Below, in pieces: positions 1-8,119 of a stretch of DNA of 64,000 bases. Both the position numbers and the translations under genes were made by a program. Every line of letters starts with the position of its first letter. Positions within the stretch are counted from its first letter, which is position 1. The notes under the pieces were generated by a model. It was not told where the DNA came from. It did not search any database and saw only the letters and a list, made by a program, of their open reading frames with translations. Source of the stretch: Leifsonia sp. SCN 70-46 (GTDB taxonomy: Bacteria > Actinomycetota > Actinomycetes > Actinomycetales > Microbacteriaceae); NCBI GenBank assembly GCA_001725325.1, contig MEFY01000002.1:2421559-2485558 (forward strand), in the 5' to 3' direction.

Positions 1-2417
1 TGAGCGCCGCCGACCGGTTCGCGGCGGCGAAGCGGCGGGCGGGGCATCCCCTCATCGAGGCGTTCCGGGCGGCGCAGCGGTTCGACCTCGACGCCTACCA
101 GCTCGCGGCGTGCGAGGTCGTCGACGATGGCAAGAGCGTGCTCGTCGCGGCCCCGACGGGCGCGGGCAAGACGATCATCGCCGAGTTCGCGATCTACCGG
201 GCCATGCGGAGCGCCGCCGACAAGGTGTTCTACACGGCGCCCATGAAGGCGCTGAGCAACCAGAAGTTCCAAGAGCTGCAGGCCGAGTACGGCGAGGAGA
301 ACGTCGGCCTGCTCACGGGCGACACGAACATCAACTCGCACGCGCGCATCGTCGTCATGACGACAGAGGTGCTGCGCAACATGCTCTACGCCGACTCCGA
401 CCTGCTGCGCGACCTCGCTGTCGTCGTCATGGACGAGGTGCACTTCCTCGCCGACCGCTTCCGCGGCGCCGTGTGGGAGGAGGTCATCATCCACCTGCCC
501 CAGCACGTGCGCATGGTCTCCCTGAGCGCGACGGTCTCCAACGCCGAGGAGTTCGGCGACTGGCTGCAGGCCGTGCGCGGCGACACCGAGGTCATCGTCT
601 CGGAGGACCGTCCGGTGCCGCTCGACCAGCACATCCTCATGCGCGGCAAGCTCGTCGACCTCTTCGACTCGTCGGGTCTCGTCGCGACCCACCGCGTGAA
701 CCCCGAGCTCGTGCAGATGGCCCGCTACGGCGGCCGCACCATCAGCTCGCGGCAGATGCAGGACGTCGGCCGACGCCACTCGAAGGGCGGGCGGCCCGAC
801 TTCCAGCGCGTCGACCGTCCGGAGGTCGTCAAGCTCCTCGACGGCAAGAACCTGCTGCCCGCGATCTTCTTCGTGTTCAGCCGGGTGGGGTGCGACCAGG
901 CCGTCACGACGGTGCTGCGCTCGGGCATCCGCCTCACCACCCCCGCGGAGCGCGACGAGATCCGGGCCATCGTGGAGGAGCGCTGCCGCACCCTGCTCGA
1001 CGAGGATCTGGCCGTGCTCGGCTACTGGGACTGGCTCACGGGCCTCGAGCGCGGGGTTGCCGCCCATCACGCCGGCCTCCTGCCCGCCTTCAAGGAGGTG
1101 GTCGAAGAGCTCTTCCAGAAGAAGCTGGTCAAGGTCGTGTTCGCCACCGAGACGCTCGCGCTCGGCATCAACATGCCCGCGCGCACCGTCGTGCTCGAGA
1201 AGCTCGAGAAGTTCAACGGCGAGGCGCGCGTGCCCATCACGCCGGGGGAGTACACGCAGCTCACGGGTCGCGCCGGCCGCCGCGGCATCGACGTCGAGGG
1301 GCACTCCGTCATCCAGTGGGTCGACGGGCTCGACCCCCAGGCGGTCGCGTCGCTCGCGAGCAGGCGCACCTACCCGCTCAACTCGAGCTTCAAGCCCACG
1401 TACAACATGGCGGTCAACCTCATCGAGCAGTTCGGACGCGAGCGCACGCGCGAGATCCTCGAGTCGAGCTTCGCGCAGTTCCAGGCCGACCGCGCCGTCG
1501 TCGACCTCGCCCGGAAGGTGCGGTCGCAGCAGCAGTCGCTCGACGGCTACGCGAACTCGATGAAGTGCCACCTGGGCGACTTCTCGGAGTACTCGACGCT
1601 GCGCCGCGAGCTCACCGACCTCGAGCGCAAGGGCATCTCGAACACGGCGTCGCGCGCGGAGCGCGACCGCCGCCAGCGCCAGCTCTCCGACCTGCGCCGC
1701 CGCATGAAGCAGCACCCGTGCCACGCGTGCCCCGAGCGCGAGTCGCACGCGCGCTGGGCGGAGCGCTACTGGAAGCTCAAGCGCGAGACCGACCAGCTCA
1801 CCGCCCAGATCCGCACGCGCACGGGGGCCGTCGCCAAGGTGTTCGACCGCGTCACCGACGTGCTCGTGCGCCTCGGCTACCTCGAGCCGGGGGAGGGCTC
1901 CGACCTCGTCCTGAGCCCCGACGGCAGGATGCTGCGCCGCATCTACGGGGAGCGCGACCTCCTCGTCGCCGAGTCGCTGCGCCGCGGCTTCTGGGACGAC
2001 CTCGACGCGCCGTCGCTCGCCGCCATGGCCACGACCCTCGTCTACGAGCCGCGCCGCGAGGAGGGCCAGCTGGGCGACCGCTACCTGCCCCGCGGCAGGT
2101 TCCGCGAGGCCTTCGACGCGACGGGCGATCTCTGGAGCGAGCTCGACGACCTCGAGCGCCTGCACAAGCTGCCCGGCAGCCAGCCGCTCTCCACGGGCCT
2201 CGCGCTCGCGATGTACCGCTGGGCGAGCGGCACGGGCCTCGACGCCGTGCTGCGCGAGGCCGACATGGCCGCGGGCGACTTCGTGCGCTGGACGAAGCAG
2301 ACCATCGACCTACTCGACCAGCTCTCGGTGGTCGCGCACGGCGAGGTGGGGCGCACGGCGCGCACGGCGCTCGACGCCATCCGCCGCGGCATCGTCGCGT
2401 ACTCGAGCGTCGCATGA
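1..2417 (+). CDS. DEAD/DEAH-box RNA helicase, Mtr4/Ski2-like (5' edge at window start)
   Basis: ATP-dependent RNA helicase of the actinobacterial Ski2/Mtr4-like type, thought to act in RNA processing or decay. The frame is open from base 3, and the window begins TGAGC, so the start codon (NTG) probably lies one base outside; at most a few residues are missing. Visible motifs are Walker A APTGAGKT near residue 50, DEVH near 144, LSAT near 176, and the helicase motif VI region QLTGRAGRRGID near 420. The C-terminal third contains a long charged helical stretch and a CxxC pair (HACPE region), as in relatives. An in-frame GTG at 138 lies inside Walker A, so it cannot be the start. The stop overlaps the lnt start as ATGA, indicating translational coupling. 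Confidence 0.93.
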   Translation, partial: SAADRFAAAKRRAGHPLIEAFRAAQRFDLDAYQLAACEVVDDGKSVLVAAPTGAGKTIIAEFAIYRAMRSAADKVFYTAPMKALSNQKFQELQAEYGEENVGLLTGDTNINSHARIVVMTTEVLRNMLYADSDLLRDLAVVVMDEVHFLADRFRGAVWEEVIIHLPQHVRMVSLSATVSNAEEFGDWLQAVRGDTEVIVSEDRPVPLDQHILMRGKLVDLFDSSGLVATHRVNPELVQMARYGGRTISSRQMQDVGRRHSKGGRPDFQRVDRPEVVKLLDGKNLLPAIFFVFSRVGCDQAVTTVLRSGIRLTTPAERDEIRAIVEERCRTLLDEDLAVLGYWDWLTGLERGVAAHHAGLLPAFKEVVEELFQKKLVKVVFATETLALGINMPARTVVLEKLEKFNGEARVPITPGEYTQLTGRAGRRGIDVEGHSVIQWVDGLDPQAVASLASRRTYPLNSSFKPTYNMAVNLIEQFGRERTREILESSFAQFQADRAVVDLARKVRSQQQSLDGYANSMKCHLGDFSEYSTLRRELTDLERKGISNTASRAERDRRQRQLSDLRRRMKQHPCHACPERESHARWAERYWKLKRETDQLTAQIRTRTGAVAKVFDRVTDVLVRLGYLEPGEGSDLVLSPDGRMLRRIYGERDLLVAESLRRGFWDDLDAPSLAAMATTLVYEPRREEGQLGDRYLPRGRFREAFDATGDLWSELDDLERLHKLPGSQPLSTGLALAMYRWASGTGLDAVLREADMAAGDFVRWTKQTIDLLDQLSVVAHGEVGRTARTALDAIRRGIVAYSSVA

Positions 2418-3922
2418 CCGCGACCCGCCCCCTCCTCCCGCTCTGGGCCGCCCTCGTCCTCGCCGCGGGCTCGGGCCCCATCCTCGATGCGGCGTTCCCC
2501 GACCTGGGCGTGTGGCCGCTCGCGTTCCCGGCCGTCGCCCTCGTGCTCGTGTCACTCGTGGGCCGCCGCGCGGGCAGCGCGTTCCTCGTCGGGTTCGTCG
2601 CGGGGCTCGCGTTCTACCTCGTGCACATCCAGTGGGCGTCCCTCTTCCTCGGCCTGCTGCCCATGACGGCCCTCTCGGTGCTCGAGTCGCTGTTCTGGGG
2701 CCTCGGGGCGATCGCGATGACGCTCGCCTACCGCTGGATCCCGCGCGCGTTCCCGACGCCGCTCGGGCGCGTGGCACTGCTCCCGCTCGCGGTGTCGGCG
2801 CTGTGGATGGCGCGCGAGGCATGGTCGTCGGTGTGGCCCTACGGCGGCTTCTCGTGGGGCCGCCTGTCGATGTCGCAGTCGGACAGCCCGCTCTCGTCGC
2901 TCTTCCCCTGGCTCGGCATCTCGGGCACGACCTTCGTCATGGTGCTCGTCGTGGCGGTCGCGATCGAGGTCGTGCGGTCGCCCACCCTGCGGCGCGCGAC
3001 GGTCGCCGTCGCGGTCGCGACCGTCGTCGTCGCGCTGCCCGCGTGGCCCGTCATGACAGACGGGTCGTTGCGGGTCGCGGCCGTGCAGGGCAACGCCAAG
3101 GCCGGCTACTTCGACGGCTCGACGGCGAACGAGCTCCTGCAGGCCCAGCTCGACGCCACGGTGCCGCTGTTCGGGCAGAAGGGCATCGACGTCGTGCTGT
3201 GGCCGGAGGGCACGACGTACGACGACCCGCTCACCGACCCGTACACGGGCCAGGTGTTCGACTACGTCTCCCAGCAGGTGGGCGCGCCGCTCGTCGGCCA
3301 GGGGGTCACGCAGCGCGACGGCAGGTACTACAACACGGCGATCCTGTGGGAGGCGGGCAGGGGCGCCCTCGACCTCTACGACAAGAAGCACCCCGTGCCG
3401 TTCGGCGAGTACGTGCCCGACCGCGCCTTCTGGCGTCCGTTCGCCCCCGACCTCATCGACCTCATCGGCCGCGAGTACACACCGGGCACGACCGACAACG
3501 TCTTCGACTTGGGCGGCGTCACGGTCGGGATCAACATCTGCTTCGACATCGTCGACGACCAGATCCTCACCGACTCGGTGCGCGAGGGTGCCCAGGTCAT
3601 CTTCGCGTCGTCGAACAACGCCGACTTCGGGCACACCGACGAGAGCGCCCAGCAGCTCGCCATCGCGCGCATCCGCGCGCTCGAGCTCGGCCGCAGCGTC
3701 GTCAACATCTCGACGGTCGGCCTGAGCGCCGTCATCGCGCCCGACGGCCGCATCGTCGACGAGCTGCCCTGGTACTCCGTGGGCACGATGGTGCAGGATG
3801 TCGACCTCAGCACCGCCATCACGCCGGCGGTGCTGCTCGGCCGCCAGCTCGAATGGCTCATCTCCGGGTTCGGCCTCGCCGCGCTCCTCATCGCCGCAAT
3901 CGGGAGCCGCCGCCGTGCCTGA
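2414..3922 (+). CDS. lnt: Apolipoprotein N-acyltransferase
   Basis: Transfers a third acyl chain to the N-terminal cysteine of diacylated lipoproteins at the membrane. The protein has 502 residues. Its first 200 or so are several hydrophobic segments, followed by a carbon-nitrogen hydrolase (nitrilase) domain. The Glu-Lys-Cys catalytic set is recognisable: WPEGTT near 265, DKKHPVPFGEY near 324 and NICFDI near 376. A last transmembrane helix closes the protein. The ATG at 2414 overlaps the helicase stop by four bases. The 3' end overlaps the start of ppm1 by eight bases, so lnt and ppm1 are co-translated. In Mycobacterium tuberculosis the two activities are fused in Ppm1 (Rv2051c); here they are separate. 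Confidence 0.95.
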   Translation: MTATRPLLPLWAALVLAAGSGPILDAAFPDLGVWPLAFPAVALVLVSLVGRRAGSAFLVGFVAGLAFYLVHIQWASLFLGLLPMTALSVLESLFWGLGAIAMTLAYRWIPRAFPTPLGRVALLPLAVSALWMAREAWSSVWPYGGFSWGRLSMSQSDSPLSSLFPWLGISGTTFVMVLVVAVAIEVVRSPTLRRATVAVAVATVVVALPAWPVMTDGSLRVAAVQGNAKAGYFDGSTANELLQAQLDATVPLFGQKGIDVVLWPEGTTYDDPLTDPYTGQVFDYVSQQVGAPLVGQGVTQRDGRYYNTAILWEAGRGALDLYDKKHPVPFGEYVPDRAFWRPFAPDLIDLIGREYTPGTTDNVFDLGGVTVGINICFDIVDDQILTDSVREGAQVIFASSNNADFGHTDESAQQLAIARIRALELGRSVVNISTVGLSAVIAPDGRIVDELPWYSVGTMVQDVDLSTAITPAVLLGRQLEWLISGFGLAALLIAAIGSRRRA

Positions 3923-4643
3923 CGTGCTCGTCATCGTGCCCACCTACAACGAGATCGAGAGCCTGGAGCGCCTGGTCGGAAGGCTGCGCCAGTCGGTCCC
4001 CACCGCCGACGTGGTCGTCGTCGACGACAACAGCCCCGACGGCACGGGCGACCTCGCCGACCGGCTCGCCGCCGCCGACCCGCACATCACCGTGCTGCAC
4101 CGCCCCGGCAAGGAGGGGCTCGGGCGCGCGTACCTCGCGGGCTTCGCCGAGGCGCTCGAGCATGGGTACACGTTCGCCGTCGAGATCGACGCCGACGGAT
4201 CGCACGACCCCGACGAGCTGCCCGCCATGCTCGAGCTCGCGCGGGACGGGGCCGACCTCGTGATCGGCTCCCGCTGGGTGACGGGCGGCGCTGTGCGCAA
4301 CTGGCCGTGGATCCGCCAGGCGATCTCGCGCTCGGGCAACGCCTACTCGCGGTGGGTGCTGCGGTCGGGCATCCACGACATCACCGCGGGCTTCCGCGTG
4401 TACCGCACGAGCGCGCTGCGAGACATCGACTTCGCCGACGTCTCGTCGCAGGGCTACTGCTTCCAGGTGGAGCTCGCCTGGCGGCTCGAGCGCACGGGCC
4501 ACCGGATACAGGAACACCCCATCACCTTCGTGGAGAGGGCGACGGGGCGTTCGAAGATGCACGTCGGCATCGTGGCGGAGGCGCTGTTCAGGGTCACCGC
4601 CTGGGGGGTGGCGGCAACCCTGAAGCCTCGGGGGAGCGCTTAG
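3915..4643 (+). CDS. ppm1: Polyprenol monophosphomannose synthase (family 2 glycosyltransferase)
   Basis: Makes polyprenyl-phosphate mannose from GDP-mannose, the lipid-linked donor for mannosylation of lipoglycans and proteins. It has 242 residues from the GTG at 3915, which overlaps the end of lnt. GT-A fold motifs seen are VPTYNE at the N-terminus, DDNSPDGT near 35, EIDADGSHDPDEL near 90 (metal-binding DAD) and GSRWVTGG near 120. There is no C-terminal membrane domain, so it is the soluble catalytic form. Its stop TAG shares bases with the stop of the convergent rbpA gene. Confidence 0.93.
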   Translation: MPDVLVIVPTYNEIESLERLVGRLRQSVPTADVVVVDDNSPDGTGDLADRLAAADPHITVLHRPGKEGLGRAYLAGFAEALEHGYTFAVEIDADGSHDPDELPAMLELARDGADLVIGSRWVTGGAVRNWPWIRQAISRSGNAYSRWVLRSGIHDITAGFRVYRTSALRDIDFADVSSQGYCFQVELAWRLERTGHRIQEHPITFVERATGRSKMHVGIVAEALFRVTAWGVAATLKPRGSA

Positions 4644-5005
4644 GCTCCGATCTTGTCCTGACCGCGACGGGCGCGCAGGAAGTCGAGCCGCTCCTGGAGC
4701 AGCTCCTCGAGCTCGGCGCGCGTGCGGCGCTCGAGCAGCATGTCCCAGTGGCTGCGGGGGACCTTGGTCTCGACCTCGTCGAGAACGGTCAGCTCGCCGT
4801 CGCTGTCGAGGAGGATGCCCTCCTGGCCGGTCTTGGGGGACTCCCACTGCTGGGGGACCTCTGCGTCAGCGGCGAAGACCACTTCGAAGGTGGTGCCGTC
4901 GGCGGCGCGGTACGTGCTCTTCTTCCGCGGGGAGAACTCCACGCCCACTTCGCTCTGTAAGCTCTGCGTGCCCAGCCTCATCCCGCGCAAACTCCGGTCT
5001 GCCAT
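4640..5005 (-). CDS. rbpA: RNA polymerase-binding protein RbpA
   Basis: Actinobacteria-specific transcription factor that binds the principal sigma factor and core polymerase and stabilises the open complex. It has 121 residues, the usual length, with the family start MADRSLRGMRLGTQS, a central beta core containing FEVVFAADAEVPQQW, and the C-terminal sigma-interacting helix LEELLQERLDFLRARRGQ. The core lacks the zinc-ligand cysteines found in some Streptomyces relatives. A strong AAGGAGG precedes the ATG by eight bases. Confidence 0.97.
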   Translation of the reverse strand: MADRSLRGMRLGTQSLQSEVGVEFSPRKKSTYRAADGTTFEVVFAADAEVPQQWESPKTGQEGILLDSDGELTVLDEVETKVPRSHWDMLLERRTRAELEELLQERLDFLRARRGQDKIGA

Positions 5006-5036
5006 TGTGTGGCCTCCTTCTCTTGCGGTTGCTAAA

Positions 5037-5043
5037 GGTATAA
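5037..5043 (-). promoter_or_regulatory. Candidate -10 element of rbpA
   Basis: On the minus strand this reads TTATACC, about 32 bases before the rbpA ATG and followed by a normal leader with a Shine-Dalgarno sequence. No convincing -35 is visible, and the spacing does not fit the sigma-R promoter known for rbpA in Streptomyces. Weak call. Confidence 0.3.
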
Positions 5044-5125
5044 ACCCACAAGCTGGGCGAATCCTTTCAAGCGCGCGCTGTCTCCCAGCAGGCTCTCAGA
5101 AAACGCACGGGAACTCGAAGGATGC

Positions 5126-5914
5126 TCAGGCGCGCGCGGAGACCACCGACACGGCGAGGTCCGCGCGGTCGGTGACGATCCCGTCGACCCCGAGCTCGAG
5201 AAGCTCTGCCATGCGCAGGGGATCGTTGACCGTCCAGACGTGCACCTCCACGCCCGCGGCGTGGAGGCGGCGGATCATCCTCGCCGTCGTGATGCGCAGG
5301 CCCAGCGCGCGCTCGGGCACCTGCACGGCGACGAGTCCGCGCAGCGCGCGGCGCACGACGGGGGAGAGGCCGAGCTTTCCCGCGAGGAGCGCGATGGCGA
5401 AGCGCGGCGCGGACGCCGACGACACGACGCCGGGCAGACCGCGCAGCGCGGCGCGGCGGCGGCTCTCGCTGAACGACGACACGAGCACGCGGCGGGAGGC
5501 GCGCGCGGCGATGACGGCGGCGATCGTGGGGCCGACGGCGGCCGCCGACTTCACGTCGATGTTGAAGCGCGTGTCGGGGAAGGCGTCGAGCGCCTCCGCG
5601 AGGGAGCAGAACGACTGGCCATCGCCGAGGTCGATCTTGCGCAGCTCCGCGAACGGCAGCGCGTCGACGCGCACGTCGCGACCCGCGATGCGGGAGAGGT
5701 CGGGATCGTGCGCGATGACGGCGATGCCGTCGAGGCTCGCGTGCACGTCGGTCTCGATGTAGGTCGCGCCGACCGCGAGGGCCTTCGCGAACGCGAGCAT
5801 GGTGTTCTCCGGGGCCTCGACCGCGAGGCCCCGGTGCGCGAACACGCGGGGCCTCGCGGGGGAGAGGTAGCTGCTGCCCGCGGGGCCCTTACTTGGCGGC
5901 CGGCGCCTTACCAC
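5126..5914 (-). CDS. Glycerophosphodiester phosphodiesterase
   Basis: Hydrolyses glycerophosphodiesters to glycerol 3-phosphate and an alcohol. The domain starts with FAHRGLAVEAPENT and ETDVHASLDG, the metal and substrate site, and continues through DIDVK-like NIDVKS and the C-terminal VWTVNDP and GVDGIVTDRADL motifs. The start is uncertain: GTG at 5914 keeps a family-like lead-in (SYLSPARPRVFAHRG) but overlaps the preceding gene; GTG at 5845 leaves only one residue before FAHRG. Neither has a clear ribosome site. It follows the NfeD/SPFH pair on the same strand. Confidence 0.88.
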   Translation of the reverse strand: MVRRRPPSKGPAGSSYLSPARPRVFAHRGLAVEAPENTMLAFAKALAVGATYIETDVHASLDGIAVIAHDPDLSRIAGRDVRVDALPFAELRKIDLGDGQSFCSLAEALDAFPDTRFNIDVKSAAAVGPTIAAVIAARASRRVLVSSFSESRRRAALRGLPGVVSSASAPRFAIALLAGKLGLSPVVRRALRGLVAVQVPERALGLRITTARMIRRLHAAGVEVHVWTVNDPLRMAELLELGVDGIVTDRADLAVSVVSARA

Positions 5915-6812
5915 TTGCGCCGCCGAGGAAGCCCGCGCTGATGCCCTTGAGCGCCTCGGTGAGCTCCGACGGGATGATCCACATCTTGTTGGAGTCGCCC
6001 TCGGCGAGCTTGGGCAGGGTCTGCAGGTACTGGTACGCGAGCAGGTCGGCGGACGGGTCGCCGGCGTGGATCGCGTTGAAGACGGTCTGGATGGCCTCGG
6101 CCTCGCCCTTGGCGCGGAGGACCGCGGCCTGCGCGTCACCCTCGGCCTCGAGGATCGCCGCCTGGCGGGATCCCTCGGCCTGGAGGATCGCGGCCTGCTT
6201 GGTGCCCTCGGCGGTGAGGATGGCGGCGCGGCGGTCACGCTCGGCGCGCATCTGCTTCTCCATCGAGTCCTGGATGGAGACGGGCGGGTCGATCGCCTTG
6301 AGCTCGACGCGTCCCACGCGGATGCCCCACTTGCCGGTCGCCTCATCGAGCACGACGCGCAGCTGGCCGTTGATGTTGTCGCGGCTCGTGAGCGCCTCCT
6401 CGAGGTTGAGGCCGCCGACCACGTTGCGGAGCGTGGTCGTCGTGAGCTGCTCGACGGCGCCGAGGTAGTTCGCGATCTCGTAGGTCGCGGCGCGCGCGTC
6501 GGTCACCTGGAAGTACACGACGGTGTCGATCGACACCACGAGGTTGTCCTCGGTGATGACCGGCTGCGGCGGGAACGACACGACCTGCTCGCGCATGTCG
6601 AGCAGCGGCCGCACGCGGTCGATGAACGGCACGAGCACGTTGAGGCCCGGCAGGAGGGTCTTGTGGTACTTGCCGAGGCGCTCGACGACTCCGGCGTTCG
6701 CCTGAGGGATGATCCGGATGGACCGGAACAGGATGACGAGGACGAAGATCGCGACTATCGCGAGCAGGATGACGAGGAAGATCTGGCCGAAGACTTGGCC
6801 GGGGTCGGTCAC
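5889..6812 (-). CDS. SPFH/Band 7 (stomatin-like) membrane protein
   Basis: Membrane scaffold protein of the stomatin/QmcA group. It has 307 residues: a single N-terminal transmembrane helix (residues about 8-30), then the Band 7 core beginning NAGVVERLGKYHKTLLPG, with DMREQVVSFPPQPVITEDN and the conserved VGRVELKAIDPP. A long coiled coil follows, built on alanine-rich repeats of the type AAILxAEGxxQ, and a small C-terminal hydrophobic patch. It overlaps the upstream NfeD gene by four bases; the SPFH-NfeD pairing is a recurrent membrane-microdomain operon. Confidence 0.93.
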   Translation of the reverse strand: MTDPGQVFGQIFLVILLAIVAIFVLVILFRSIRIIPQANAGVVERLGKYHKTLLPGLNVLVPFIDRVRPLLDMREQVVSFPPQPVITEDNLVVSIDTVVYFQVTDARAATYEIANYLGAVEQLTTTTLRNVVGGLNLEEALTSRDNINGQLRVVLDEATGKWGIRVGRVELKAIDPPVSIQDSMEKQMRAERDRRAAILTAEGTKQAAILQAEGSRQAAILEAEGDAQAAVLRAKGEAEAIQTVFNAIHAGDPSADLLAYQYLQTLPKLAEGDSNKMWIIPSELTEALKGISAGFLGGASGKAPAAK

Positions 6813-7288
6813 GTGTCTGTCCTTTCAGCGGGGATGACCACGGCGGTCGCCCCCTCGATTGCGGAGACGACGACGCGCTCACCCTCGACGAGGGGGCGGT
6901 CGCTGCCGGGGAGGCGTGCGGTCCAGGTCTCGCCGTTGGCGAGCTTGACGTGGCTGGCGTTGCCGGAGAAGTCGTTGGTCACCGTGCCGGTGAGGCCGAT
7001 GAGCGCGTCGATGTTGCTGCGGGCCGGATCCCCGCCCCGCTTGAGGCGGCGCAGGAGCGCGGGCCGCAGGGCGAACAGCAGGAGCACCGAGAGCACCGCG
7101 GCGACGATGATCTGCACCCACCACGGGGCACCGGCGAAGCCCGACAGGAGACCGCCGAAGCTGCCGATCGCGAGCATGAGGAAGGTGAACTCGAGCGTCG
7201 TGAGCTCGATGATGCCGAAGATGAGGATCAGCGCGATCCACACAATCCATGAGTACGTGACCAGGAAGTCCAGGATCATGATCGGCAC
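6809..7288 (-). CDS. NfeD family membrane protein
   Basis: Short NfeD-type partner of stomatin-like proteins. It has 159 residues. Three hydrophobic segments fill residues about 5-80, then a C-terminal OB-fold domain contains LIGLTGTVTNDF, KLANGETWTARL and VVVSAIEGATAVV. There is no serine-protease domain, so this is the short NfeD form. The ATG at 7288 may be preceded by an in-frame alternative (second Met, residue 4). The stop overlaps the SPFH gene, so the two are co-translated. Confidence 0.9.
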   Translation of the reverse strand: MPIMILDFLVTYSWIVWIALILIFGIIELTTLEFTFLMLAIGSFGGLLSGFAGAPWWVQIIVAAVLSVLLLFALRPALLRRLKRGGDPARSNIDALIGLTGTVTNDFSGNASHVKLANGETWTARLPGSDRPLVEGERVVVSAIEGATAVVIPAERTDT

Positions 7289-7352
7289 CTCTCGTGTGTC
7301 GGTTCTGGTTTCACCCTACCCGCTCACGGGCGGCTTGGTAGGGTCGTTACTC

Positions 7353-8117
7353 GTGAGCAATCCCCTTGCACCTGGTTCCCTGTCCGGCCTCCGAGCGCTC
7401 GTCACGGGTTCGTCCCGCGGCATCGGCGCCGACACCATCACCTACTTCGCGGAGGCCGGCGCGCGCGTCGCCATCAACTACCGCAACAAGGAAGCGCGGG
7501 CGCTCAAGCTCGTGTCGCAGCTGCAGGAGAAGGGCGCGGAGGCGATCGCCATCGGCGCCGACCTCACCGATGCCAACTCGGTCGCCGCGATGGTCGAGGC
7601 CGTGCGCGAGGAGTTCGGCGGGCTCGACATCCTCGTGCTCAACGCCTCGGGCGGCATGGAGAGCGGCATGGCCGAGGACTACGCCATGAAGCTCAACCGC
7701 GACGCCCAGGTCGACTTCCTGAACGCCATGCTGCCGCTGCTGCACGAGGGCTCGCGCATCGTGTTCGTGACGAGCCACCAGGCGCACTTCATCAAGACCG
7801 TCGAGACCATGCCCGAGTACCTCCCGGTGGCGCTGAGCAAGCGCGCGGGCGAGGACGCCCTGCGCGACCTCATCCCGTCGCTCACCGCGAAGGGCATCGG
7901 GTTCGTCGTCGTCTCGGGCGACATGATCGAGGGCACCATCACCGCGACGCTCCTGCAGCGCGCGAACCCGGGGGCCATCGAGGCGCGCAAGGAGGCCGCC
8001 GGCCGCCTCTACAACGTGAGCGAGTTCGCCGCCGAGGTGGCCCTCGCGGCGGTAGAGCCCATCCCGGACGACAACACGCGGTACGTCGGCGACGTCTCCG
8101 ACTTCCAGCGGGCGTAG
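7353..8117 (+). CDS. SDR family oxidoreductase with altered catalytic Tyr position
   Basis: Short-chain dehydrogenase/reductase-like protein of 254 residues from GTG 7353. The Rossmann motif TGSSRGIG near residue 15 and NASGG near 95 (normally NNAG) are clear. The catalytic Ser is present in FVTSHQ, and the Lys in VALSKRAGEDAL, but the position four residues before that Lys is Val, not Tyr; a Tyr lies three residues further upstream. Substrate is unknown. It may be an SDR with a shifted active site or one with another role. The divergent neighbour is NfeD; the S9 peptidase gene follows after two bases. Confidence 0.85.
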   Translation: MSNPLAPGSLSGLRALVTGSSRGIGADTITYFAEAGARVAINYRNKEARALKLVSQLQEKGAEAIAIGADLTDANSVAAMVEAVREEFGGLDILVLNASGGMESGMAEDYAMKLNRDAQVDFLNAMLPLLHEGSRIVFVTSHQAHFIKTVETMPEYLPVALSKRAGEDALRDLIPSLTAKGIGFVVVSGDMIEGTITATLLQRANPGAIEARKEAAGRLYNVSEFAAEVALAAVEPIPDDNTRYVGDVSDFQRA

Positions 8118-8119
8118 CC

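Noticed and set aside
110..2413. A long open frame overlapping the helicase and joining into lnt
   Set aside because: The part before 2414 is Arg/Pro/His-rich out-of-frame translation of the helicase; only the part from 2414 is lnt.
5006..5125. Possible sigma-R promoter for rbpA
   Set aside because: A GGATT occurs, but the distance to the following GTT is too short for the known sigma-R spacing.
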